6,131 bases of DNA from Kordia sp045105435 (GCF_045105435.1 NZ_JBGCDL010000061.1:1-6131), one strand, 5' to 3'; shown: positions 1-6,053, counted from the stretch's first letter. Made by a program: numbers and translations. Notes: generated by a model from the letters alone, not told the origin.

Positions 1-235
1 TTTATTAAAAGTCAAGCCAAAAACGGGCAGATTTCATCAAATTCGCGCGCAATTGTCAAACATCGGACTTCCTATTGTTGGCGATCAAAAGTACGGATCG
101 GATGCAACCTATAAGTCACTTTCTATTTGTCTCCATGCGTGGAAATTGACTTTTGAAACTGCTGACACTAAAGAACGTATCACTTATGAAGCGCCTTTGC
201 CTGTGGATGATTTTTGGGTGTTTGATGCTGTTTAA
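1..235 (+). CDS. RluA-family pseudouridine synthase, C-terminal fragment (5' truncated by window edge)
   Basis: This is the last 77 codons of a gene read in the frame starting at base 2; the 5' part lies outside the window. RluA-family enzymes isomerise uridine to pseudouridine at specific positions in rRNA or tRNA in the cytoplasm. The visible part carries the conserved C-terminal family motif GRFHQIRAQLS, followed by GLPIVGDQKYG, then LHAWKLTF and the terminal APLPVDDFW, which matches the usual LHA..L.F...APLP.D ending. The catalytic Asp motif (HRLD-type) would be upstream and is not seen. An apparent TTG start at 53 is not a real start, because the conserved motif runs continuously upstream of it. 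The RAQLS form, rather than the RVHLA of RluD/RluC, suggests one of the smaller RluA-like subgroups, so the RNA target cannot be named. The gene converges on the next one with only 5 bp between stop codons. Confidence 0.9.
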   Translation, partial: LLKVKPKTGRFHQIRAQLSNIGLPIVGDQKYGSDATYKSLSICLHAWKLTFETADTKERITYEAPLPVDDFWVFDAV

Positions 236-240
236 AAAAT

Positions 241-519
241 CTACATTGTACTAAAAAAAGTAAGATCCCAAATAAAATACAAGAATAGCAACGTTATTGT
301 TAGTACGATTTGAATGAATAGATAATAAGGTTTCTCTTTTATAAAATATTTCAAAATAAAATCGATTAGCAATGGAACAACCGCAAAAAGACAACACATA
401 AAACCTACAATATAGTGCCAGCCTTCTGGATCTCCATCCGGACGAATAAGAATGTAAATTCCCGTAAGGAGTTGTATCACAAAAAAAATAGACAAAGGAG
501 TTATTTGGTCTTTTTTCAT
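241..519 (-). CDS. Small three-helix inner-membrane protein, function unknown
   Basis: A 92-residue protein that I do not recognise as a named family. It begins MKKDQITPLS and has three strongly hydrophobic segments at about residues 9-25, 35-59 and 65-89, separated by a short acidic/proline loop (RPDGDPEGW, 26-34) and a basic turn (KEKPYY, 61-66). This is the pattern of a small integral membrane protein with three helices. Two adjacent cysteines sit in helix 2 (C42, C43). No catalytic motif is visible. The ATG at 517-519 is the natural start; no Shine-Dalgarno is seen upstream, which is normal for Bacteroidota. It is divergent from the peroxidase gene (123-bp gap) and convergent with the pseudouridine synthase gene. 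The coherent hydrophobic pattern and the lack of any competing gene on the other strand support it as real. Function is unknown. Confidence 0.7.
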   Translation of the reverse strand: MKKDQITPLSIFFVIQLLTGIYILIRPDGDPEGWHYIVGFMCCLFAVVPLLIDFILKYFIKEKPYYLFIQIVLTITLLFLYFIWDLTFFSTM

Positions 520-616
520 ATCGAAAAATATAAAATTTTCTGGATACTTACCGTAAAATAAGTTCGTAAAATCTTAAAAGAATCAAAAGCATTCTCCGCG
601 TAAGCGAATACTTTCG

Positions 617-624
617 TATTTTTG
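617..624 (+). promoter_or_regulatory. Candidate flavobacterial -7 promoter box for the peroxidase operon
   Basis: TATTTTTG matches the Bacteroidota -7 consensus TAnnTTTG exactly and lies 18 bp before the ATG at 643. I found no TTG at the usual -33 distance, so the call rests on the -7 box and its position. If it is used, transcription would start near 630 and give a leader of only about 12-14 nt. The box also overlaps an in-frame TTG at 622, which argues against that TTG being the start codon. Confidence 0.45.
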
Positions 625-642
625 CAAAAACGAAATAAACTA

Positions 643-1266
643 ATGAGAATATTCATTCTATTACTCGCAATTTGCACTATAAGTTGCACATCAACAACTA
701 AAGAAAAAGCAAAAGAAGTAGCTTCTGCGGAAGAAACAACCAAAGAAAAACCTGCAAAAACAACACTTGAAAAAACTATGGAAAAAGGATCAATTCATCA
801 ATTTACAGTAAAAGATATTACTGGTGGCGATTATAAACTAGCCGATTTAAAAGGAAAAAAAGTCATGATTGTCAATACAGCTTCCGAATGTGGATTAACG
901 CCACAATACGAGCAATTACAGGAAGTATATGAAACCTACAAAGACAAAAACTTCACAATTATCGGTTTTCCTGCAAACAATTTTGGCGCGCAAGAACCTG
1001 GAAGCAATCAGCAAATTGCAAAATTCTGTACTTCAAAATTTAATGTGACATTTCCTATGATGAGTAAAATTTCTGTAAAAGGAGACGACATGCATACGTT
1101 GTATAAATTTTTAACGCAAAAATCACAAAATGGATTGCAAGATTCGGACGTAGCTTGGAACTTTCAGAAGTATTTAATAAATGTAAATGGTGAGTTAGAA
1201 AAAGTAATATCACCACAAACATTACCAAATGACGAAGCTGTTTTAGCTTGGATTGAAGGAAAATAA
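643..1266 (+). CDS. Glutathione peroxidase family protein, predicted lipoprotein (thiol peroxidase)
   Basis: A 207-residue GPx-family peroxidase that reduces hydrogen peroxide or organic hydroperoxides. From the ATG at 643 it has a short hydrophobic N-terminus (residues 3-13) ending in TIS-Cys15, a permissive lipobox, then a Lys/Glu/Thr-rich linker to about residue 48. The thioredoxin-fold GPx domain follows (about 49-206). The peroxidatic Cys83 lies in NTASECGLTPQY. Q117 in FGAQEPG, W172 and N173 in AWNFQKYL complete the Cys-Gln-Trp-Asn tetrad. Cys129 (FCTSKFNVTFP) lies 46 residues after Cys83, the spacing of the peroxidatic/resolving pair in yeast Gpx3. This suggests a thioredoxin-type reductant rather than glutathione. 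The linker and lipobox imply an envelope location, probably periplasm-facing. An in-frame TTG at 622 would add MQKRNKL but overlaps the -7 box, so ATG 643 is preferred. The PLP enzyme gene follows after 18 bp, so co-transcription is likely. Confidence 0.92.
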   Translation: MRIFILLLAICTISCTSTTKEKAKEVASAEETTKEKPAKTTLEKTMEKGSIHQFTVKDITGGDYKLADLKGKKVMIVNTASECGLTPQYEQLQEVYETYKDKNFTIIGFPANNFGAQEPGSNQQIAKFCTSKFNVTFPMMSKISVKGDDMHTLYKFLTQKSQNGLQDSDVAWNFQKYLINVNGELEKVISPQTLPNDEAVLAWIEGK

Positions 1267-1284
1267 TTTGAGTAAAATAGAAAA

Positions 1285-2442
1285 ATGAAAAAGCAACATT
1301 TAGGACTCAATACAGTCTGTACGCATACAGGAGAAGTAGAAGATAAACAATTTAAAGGAGCCGTTTCGCCAATATATTTAAGCAGTTCGTATGCTTTTGA
1401 GGATATTGACGAAAAACGTTATCCAAGATACTTTAATACGCCAAATCAGCAAGCATTATGTAAAAAAGTAGCTGCGTTAGAGCATACAGAAGCTGCGCTT
1501 ATTTTTGGAAGCGGAATGGCGGCTGTAAGCACAAGTTTACTCGCGTTTTTGCACAAAGGCGACCATATTGTATTGCAAAACGCATTGTATGGTGGCACAA
1601 TGAATTTGGTATTGGAAGAGTTTGACAAATACGGAATCGAATATTCATTCACGAAAAGTTTAGACATTAAAGATTTCAAAAAGGAAATTCGGAAAAATAC
1701 CAAAGTTATTTATATAGAAACACCTTCCAATCCGTTGTTGAAAATCACGGACATCAGAAAAGTAGCGAAACTTGCCAAAAAGCATAAATTGGTTTCTATG
1801 ATCGATAATACCTTTGCAAGTCCTGTAAATCAGTTGCCTGGAAACATGGGAATTGATATTATGATTCACAGTGCAACTAAATATTTTGGTGGACATAGTG
1901 ATATTTTGGCTGGTGCTGTTGCCGCTTCCGCAGCACATATCAATCAAATTTTTCAATTAGGTAAAAACCTTGGTGGAAGCTTAAGTGATTTTACCGTTTG
2001 GATGTTGGAAAGGAGTATGAAAACTTTGGGAATTCGTGTCGCAGCACAGAATAAAAACGCACTCAAACTCGCTAATTTCTTAGAAAAGCATGAAGCGGTT
2101 GCAAAAGTGTATTATCCGGGTTTAAAATCGCATGTAGACTATGAATTGGCAAAATCGCAAATGTCTGGTTTTGGTGGAATGATGTCTTTTGAATTAAAGT
2201 CAGGATATGATGTTTCTAAATTTTTCAAATCGCTACGATTAATCAAGCCATCTATGAGTTTGGCTGGTGTAGAAAGTACCGTGTTAAGTCCGACACAAAC
2301 ATCACACGCATTATTAACGCCAGAAGAGCGCAAAAAGCAAGGAATAGCTGATGGATTGATTCGTTTTTCAGTTGGAATTGAAGATCGAAAAGATATCATT
2401 GCAGATTTGAATCGAGCTATCAAAAAGGCGAAGAAGAAATAA
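1285..2442 (+). CDS. PLP-dependent trans-sulfuration enzyme (cystathionine gamma-synthase / gamma-lyase family)
   Basis: A full-length 385-residue Cys/Met-metabolism PLP enzyme (E. coli MetB has 386). Such cytoplasmic enzymes make or cleave cystathionine, or eliminate thiols from sulfur amino acids. Visible active-site features are Y46 and R48 (cofactor phosphate contacts from the neighbouring subunit), SGMAA at 76-80, Y102 stacking on PLP in LYGGT, D174 in MIDNTFASP, and the Schiff-base K199 in SATKYFGGHSD. SLAGVEST and IRFSVGIED lie near the C-terminus. Methionine gamma-lyases have a Cys near the YGGT position; it is Gly here. The Glu in SLAGVEST is typical of the synthase/gamma-lyase side. 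The usual YSRYGNPT is replaced by YPRYFNTPN, and SLGG by SLAG, so substrate and the choice between synthase, lyase or O-acylhomoserine sulfhydrylase are unsettled. It lies 18 bp after the peroxidase gene and is followed by a strong terminator. Confidence 0.9.
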   Translation: MKKQHLGLNTVCTHTGEVEDKQFKGAVSPIYLSSSYAFEDIDEKRYPRYFNTPNQQALCKKVAALEHTEAALIFGSGMAAVSTSLLAFLHKGDHIVLQNALYGGTMNLVLEEFDKYGIEYSFTKSLDIKDFKKEIRKNTKVIYIETPSNPLLKITDIRKVAKLAKKHKLVSMIDNTFASPVNQLPGNMGIDIMIHSATKYFGGHSDILAGAVAASAAHINQIFQLGKNLGGSLSDFTVWMLERSMKTLGIRVAAQNKNALKLANFLEKHEAVAKVYYPGLKSHVDYELAKSQMSGFGGMMSFELKSGYDVSKFFKSLRLIKPSMSLAGVESTVLSPTQTSHALLTPEERKKQGIADGLIRFSVGIEDRKDIIADLNRAIKKAKKK

Positions 2443-2460
2443 AACGTATACTCTATAATT

Positions 2461-2495
2461 AAAAGCCTCAATCGTAACTGGTTGAGGTTTTTTTT
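2461..2495 (+). terminator. Intrinsic (rho-independent) terminator after the trans-sulfuration gene
   Basis: The arm CCTCAA (2466-2471) pairs with TTGAGG (2482-2487) around a 10-nt loop. The stem extends outward through a G-U pair and four A-U pairs (2461-2465 with 2488-2492). A run of eight T starts at 2488. It begins 18 bp after the stop codon and ends 29 bp before the next gene, so it closes the peroxidase/PLP-enzyme operon. Confidence 0.88.
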
Positions 2496-2524
2496 ATGTA
2501 TTTTAAAGACTTTAAACTGAACTC

Positions 2525-2896
2525 ATGAAAAAATATATACACCTGTTTTTAATCTGTACTTTCTTTATAATAGGTTGTAATTCAGCAGATAAAAATACCG
2601 AAAAGACAATTATGTTAACTTCTAAAGCTGATCTTGAAGCATATGTGGGACAAAAAATTACGATTATCGGGAAAATTTCAAACACAAAAATCCCGCAAAT
2701 ACTAGGCATTGATATTGACTATACAGGAGATACGCATACACCTAAAACAGGAAAAGCTACGGGAATCTTAGTCAAAACAATAGTTCCTAAAGATACTTCT
2801 GGAATACAAAAAGCGAGTAGAGGCGCAGGAACTTTTTATCATCTTAAAAGTTTGGATGGGGATTTTACAGCGAAAGCCATACTTATAAATAAATAA
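2525..2896 (+). CDS. Small predicted lipoprotein, function unknown
   Basis: A 123-residue protein that I do not recognise as a named family. It starts MKKYIHLFLI and has a hydrophobic stretch to residue 17, then a good lipobox IIG-Cys18 followed by NSADKN, so it is probably a lipid-anchored envelope protein of about 105 residues after processing. The mature part has alternating polar/hydrophobic segments (DLEAYVGQKITIIGKISN at about 36-53, then LGIDIDYTGD) that look like a small beta-barrel or OB-like fold; this is inference from pattern only. A Gly/Ala-rich turn, KASRGAGTFYHL, lies near the C-terminus. It has no visible catalytic motif. The ATG at 2525 is the only sensible start because it opens the signal peptide. 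The gene lies 29 bp after the terminator and 17 bp before the next gene, so the two are probably co-transcribed. Confidence 0.8.
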   Translation: MKKYIHLFLICTFFIIGCNSADKNTEKTIMLTSKADLEAYVGQKITIIGKISNTKIPQILGIDIDYTGDTHTPKTGKATGILVKTIVPKDTSGIQKASRGAGTFYHLKSLDGDFTAKAILINK

Positions 2897-2913
2897 CTCA
2901 ATCAATCTTATTT

Positions 2914-3588
2914 ATGAAATATATACAGCTCATTACAGTCATTCTAGTATCATTTATATTTTCTAGCGAAAGCGCAAAAGCATATTATTTTCCAATGGAT
3001 AAGCTCATTGAAAGTAAAATTTATGTGTATAGCTGCAAAGAAGATCCATCAGAGACACAGTATTGGAAATTGACTTACAATCCAACAGATAGTACATTTG
3101 TTACAGAAGCTTTTGATTCACGGTTTTTTCGATTTGAATTTTTTCAAGAAAAACTCACTGCTACAGGTTTTCAAGTGGAAAAATTTGTCACTTATATTGA
3201 ACAGGATAAAAGAGGAAAACCAGGGAAACTTGTACGCAAACCAATTGAAAAGGATGTGTATTTGTGGAAAACAGATACACCATATATGTATTCTTCTACA
3301 ATGATTGATGAAGATTATGGAGAAGTCATATTTTCTAAAACGCGGACATTTGCTGGTAAAGAAAAAGTAACTGTAAATTCTAAAGTTTACAACGCTTTAA
3401 AGTTTACAGCGGAATGCAAAACGGAATTGGTTGCTACAAAAGAAAATTACAAATACAATCAAATTACGCATTACGCAAAAAATATTGGAATGGTGCGTTC
3501 TGAAAAACAATTTGAAGATAGAAGAAACGTGATTTTAGAACTCTCTAATATACTCACATTGAAAGAGTGGAATGCGCTAAAGAAGTAA
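2914..3588 (+). CDS. Secreted protein of unknown function (TapB/DUF3108-like pattern)
   Basis: A 224-residue exported protein. Residues 1-23 form a classical signal peptide (MKYIQLITVILV..., ending AKA before YYFP), so the mature protein starts near Y24 in the periplasm or outside. The mature part is mostly predicted beta strand, with many aromatic and charged residues. The C-terminal segment, VYNALKFTAECKTEL (about 158-172) followed by HYAKNIGMVRSEKQ (186-199), resembles the 'non-transient, ends as path of GIGLVKSE' pattern seen in TapB/DUF3108-type proteins that often adopt a LolA-like or beta-clam fold. I can see the resemblance but cannot confirm membership. Cysteines are few (C41 and C168), so a single disulfide is possible. 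It starts 17 bp after the preceding lipoprotein, and the two may work together in the envelope. No terminator with a T-tract follows the stop. Confidence 0.78.
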   Translation: MKYIQLITVILVSFIFSSESAKAYYFPMDKLIESKIYVYSCKEDPSETQYWKLTYNPTDSTFVTEAFDSRFFRFEFFQEKLTATGFQVEKFVTYIEQDKRGKPGKLVRKPIEKDVYLWKTDTPYMYSSTMIDEDYGEVIFSKTRTFAGKEKVTVNSKVYNALKFTAECKTELVATKENYKYNQITHYAKNIGMVRSEKQFEDRRNVILELSNILTLKEWNALKK

Positions 3589-3750
3589 ATACTTAACTTT
3601 TTAGTTTTACTGAATATTGTCTTTTCAATAATATTGAAAACATATTAAAGCAATGTTAACTTTAAAAGCGTTTTTGCATTTTTAAGTATATTTGTAATTC
3701 CCTCAGAAAAAAACAATCACACAAACCAAAAATTATACAAACTACAGCTT
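3589..3750 (+). promoter_or_regulatory. AT-rich intergenic region with inverted repeats and a promoter box for the S41 peptidase
   Basis: This 162-bp gap has no gene. It contains a perfect 8-bp inverted repeat with a 3-nt loop (TTTTCAAT, 3622-3629, against ATTGAAAA, 3633-3640). No T-tract follows, so it is a poor terminator and could be an operator or a weak hairpin. A second inverted repeat follows: TTAAAG (3645-3650) and CTTTAA (3660-3665), 9 bp apart, with GTTAAC (3655-3660) inside. A -7 box lies at 3687-3694. The stretch from about 3700 to the ATG at 3751 would be a 5' leader of roughly 50 nt. Confidence 0.45.
3687..3694 (+). promoter_or_regulatory. Candidate flavobacterial -7 box for the S41 peptidase gene
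   Basis: TATATTTG is an exact match to TAnnTTTG and lies 56 bp before the start codon. No TTG is present at the usual -33 spacing; the nearest TTG (3674-3676) is only 10 bp upstream of the box. The call rests on the -7 match and the position in a gene-free AT-rich gap. Confidence 0.5.
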
Positions 3751-5970
3751 ATGAAGAACACTTTTTTCGTATTTCTATTACTATTTATTTTTTGTTCAGA
3801 ATACACAACTGCTCAAAACACTACTGATAAAGCGAAATTCAATTTTGATTTTGAAAAAGCATCTCCAAGAAATGACTTGCCAGATAATTGGTTTAAATGG
3901 GGAACATATAAAGTAACAAAAGATACGAAAGCACATTCGGGAAAATTTGCAGGAAAAATACATGCTAAAGGCAAAAATGATTCTTTTGGGTGTATTACGT
4001 ACCAAGTTCCAGCTGACTTTGAAGGAACTACGATTTCGCTTACTGGATATATGAAAACAAAAGATGTAAAAGGCTATGCTGGCTTATTATTGCGCGTTGA
4101 TGGTAATGGTAAAAGTTTAGTATTTGATAATATGAGTAAACAGAAAATAGAAGGCACGAACGATTGGAAAAAATATACGATTACCCTAGACTATCCTGAA
4201 GATGCGGAAATGATTTTTGTAGCTGGAATTCTTAGTGGAGAAGGTGTGGCATGGTTTGATGATTTTGAACTTACAATTGATGGGAAAGATGTGCAACTTA
4301 TCAAAGAATCCGAGAAAAAAGTATACAAAGCAGAATTAGATACAACTTTTGATACAGGTTCAAAAGTTACATTCCCAACATTAACTGATGCAAAAATTAA
4401 TGATTTGGAAGTGTTAGGAAAAATTTGGGGATTTTTAAAATACCACCATCCAGCAATTGGAAAAGGAAATTACAATTGGGATTATGAATTATTTAGAGTA
4501 TTGCCAAAGTTTTTAAAGGCTAATTCAAAAGGAGAAAGAGATAAAGTACTCATCAGTTGGATAGAGAAACTGGGAACCGTTGCTGAATGTGAAAAATGTA
4601 AAGAAACTGACGAAAAAGCTATTTTGAAACCAGACATGGCTTGGATGGACGCATTAAATATTGGTTCGAGTGTGCGAGCAAAACTCACTCATATTTACAA
4701 TAATCGTTTTCAAGGAAGACAATATTATGTAAAAACGGCTGAAGGCATAGGAAATCCTGAGTTTTTGAATGAAAATAAGTATAAAGACATGAATTATCCT
4801 GATGCTGGTTTTCGCTTATTAACATTATACAGGTATTGGAATATGATTCATTATTATTTTCCATATAAGAACTTGACAGATAAAGATTGGAGTTCGGTTT
4901 TAAAGGAATATATTCCAAAATTTATCAATGCTTCTAGCGAACTTGAATTTGAAATTGCAGCACTTCACATTATTGGAGATGTAGATGATACGCATGCAAA
5001 TTTATACGGCGGTGATGATAAATTTGAACAAATGCTAGGGAAGCATACAGCACCTTTTAAGGTATCGTTTGTAGAAAATAAATTGGTTGTTGTTCGGTAT
5101 TACAATCCAGAACACAAAGATGCTTCTAAAGTAAAAGTAGGCGATGTTATTACGCATATTAACGGTAAAACTGTAGCACAAATACGAAAAGAGCGTTACA
5201 GGTATCATACAGCTTCTAACGAGCCTACAAGAGATCGAAATATGGCAAGAAGCATATTGCGTTCTCCAGATAAGGAAATAAAAATTACATACATTTCAGA
5301 CGGAAAAACACAAGAGCATACACTTCCTTTATTCGCGTATAGGGAACTTAATGTTTACAAAAAAACGGCGACAGAATGTTACAAACTATTAAATAAAGAT
5401 ATTGGCTACATAACACTTGAAGTCATTGAACAAGAAGACATTTCTGAAATAAAGAAACTTTTCAAAAATACCAAAGGAATTATTATTGACATTCGTAACT
5501 ATCCATCTACGTTTGTCCCGTATTCTTTAGGTTCCTATTTTGTATCAAAATCTACAGAATTTGTTCAGTTTACAGAAGTGAATTTTAAAAATCCAGGTGA
5601 GTTTATAATGAAGAATATGTTGTCAATCCCAAGTGGAGTTGATACTTACAGAGGAAAATTGGTTGTATTGGTAAATGAAGATACCCAAAGTCAGGCTGAA
5701 TTTACCGCAATGGCTTTTCGCGCTGGAGAAAATACCACTATTGTGGGAAGTACTACTGCGGGAGCTGATGGAAACTATTCATACATTAATTTACCTGGCG
5801 GATTGCGTACAGGAATTACTGGAATTGGCGTATTTTATCCTGATGGAAGCGAAACGCAACGCATCGGAATTGTGCCAGATATAGTAATAAAACCAACTAT
5901 AAAAGGAATTAAAGAAGGCAGAGACGAAGTGCTTGACAAAGCCATTCAAATCATTCGTAAAGAGAAATAA
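3751..5970 (+). CDS. Exported S41-family peptidase with N-terminal beta-sandwich and PDZ-like domain
   Basis: A 739-residue exported serine peptidase homologue. Domains in order: signal peptide (about 1-21, ending TTA before QN); a beta-sandwich, carbohydrate-binding-like module (about 28-178, with LPDNWFKWG, GYAGLLLRVDG and WFDDFEL); a duplicated helical segment (222-262 and 359-399); a PDZ-like region (about 435-520, KVKVGDVITHINGKTV); and the S41 core (about 545-735, IGYITLEVI, GIIIDIRNYP, LVVLVNEDTQSQAEFTAMAF, GSTTAGADGN, QRIGIVPDI). Alignment with the SASE motif of Ctp/Prc proteases makes S647 (TQSQAE) the nucleophile. The Lys expected 25 residues later is absent (A672/D673). H415 in DDTHANL matches the tricorn-like position for a catalytic His. 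The enzyme is therefore probably a Ser-His-type S41 member in the periplasm or at the surface. Its substrate is unknown. ATG 3751 opens the signal peptide. It has its own promoter box, and bshB1 follows 83 bp downstream. Confidence 0.92.
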   Translation: MKNTFFVFLLLFIFCSEYTTAQNTTDKAKFNFDFEKASPRNDLPDNWFKWGTYKVTKDTKAHSGKFAGKIHAKGKNDSFGCITYQVPADFEGTTISLTGYMKTKDVKGYAGLLLRVDGNGKSLVFDNMSKQKIEGTNDWKKYTITLDYPEDAEMIFVAGILSGEGVAWFDDFELTIDGKDVQLIKESEKKVYKAELDTTFDTGSKVTFPTLTDAKINDLEVLGKIWGFLKYHHPAIGKGNYNWDYELFRVLPKFLKANSKGERDKVLISWIEKLGTVAECEKCKETDEKAILKPDMAWMDALNIGSSVRAKLTHIYNNRFQGRQYYVKTAEGIGNPEFLNENKYKDMNYPDAGFRLLTLYRYWNMIHYYFPYKNLTDKDWSSVLKEYIPKFINASSELEFEIAALHIIGDVDDTHANLYGGDDKFEQMLGKHTAPFKVSFVENKLVVVRYYNPEHKDASKVKVGDVITHINGKTVAQIRKERYRYHTASNEPTRDRNMARSILRSPDKEIKITYISDGKTQEHTLPLFAYRELNVYKKTATECYKLLNKDIGYITLEVIEQEDISEIKKLFKNTKGIIIDIRNYPSTFVPYSLGSYFVSKSTEFVQFTEVNFKNPGEFIMKNMLSIPSGVDTYRGKLVVLVNEDTQSQAEFTAMAFRAGENTTIVGSTTAGADGNYSYINLPGGLRTGITGIGVFYPDGSETQRIGIVPDIVIKPTIKGIKEGRDEVLDKAIQIIRKEK
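4414..4947 (+). repeat. Protein-level internal duplication inside the S41 peptidase
   Basis: Residues 222-262 (bases 4414-4536) and 359-399 (4825-4947) align without gaps at an offset of 137 residues. Identical positions are L222/359, W226/363, Y231/368, P234/371, W243/380, L247/384, P252-K253-F254/389-391, A257/394, S259/396 and E262/399. The DNA copies have diverged and are not near-identical, so this is an old protein-domain duplication and not a recent DNA repeat. Confidence 0.65.
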
Positions 5971-6021
5971 ATAGCTAAAAATTCAGTTAGAAGCTTCAAT
6001 TTTAGAATCAATAAAATAGCG

Positions 6022-6029
6022 TAACTTTA
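6022..6029 (+). promoter_or_regulatory. Weak candidate -7 box for bshB1
   Basis: TAACTTTA differs from TAnnTTTG at the last base and lies 24 bp before the bshB1 ATG, a plausible distance. No -33 TTG is seen. The 83-bp gap has no convincing terminator for the preceding gene; the GAAGCTTC palindrome at 5990-5997 has no loop and no T-tract. Confidence 0.25.
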
Positions 6030-6053
6030 CATACTAGAAAATAATTATAACGC

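Noticed and set aside
516..743. 75-residue minus-strand reading frame overlapping the start of the peroxidase gene
   Set aside because: It covers the divergent promoter region and the peroxidase signal peptide on the other strand and has no coherent domain pattern.
976..990. NNFG in place of the usual NQFG in the peroxidase, suspected loss of the catalytic glutamine
   Set aside because: Counting from the peroxidatic residue in GPX4 (U46/Q81) and yeast Gpx3 (C36/Q70) shows the catalytic Gln is the one in G-x-QEPG. Here that is Q117, which is present. The changed residue, N113, is not the catalytic one.
1446..2471. Three minus-strand reading frames (85, 98 and 110 residues) inside the trans-sulfuration gene
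   Set aside because: They are antisense shadows of a well-conserved enzyme gene, and one also runs through its terminator.
2512..2709. 65-residue minus-strand reading frame over the small lipoprotein gene
   Set aside because: It is antisense to a gene with a clear lipoprotein signal and has no recognisable features.
3098..3304. 68-residue plus-strand reading frame within the secreted protein gene
   Set aside because: It is a frame-shifted shadow with no start context, inside a longer frame that has a signal peptide.
3622..3640. Hairpin after the secreted-protein gene as an intrinsic terminator
   Set aside because: The stem is almost all A/T and is followed by CATATTAAAG, not a T-tract, so it does not meet the usual pattern.
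3796..5884. Several 68-77 residue reading frames within the S41 peptidase gene on both strands
   Set aside because: They are shadows of a continuous 739-codon gene whose domains are recognisable throughout.
5990..5997. GAAGCTTC palindrome as a terminator or operator before bshB1
   Set aside because: It is an 8-bp perfect palindrome with no loop and no T-run; a sequence of this kind is expected by chance.
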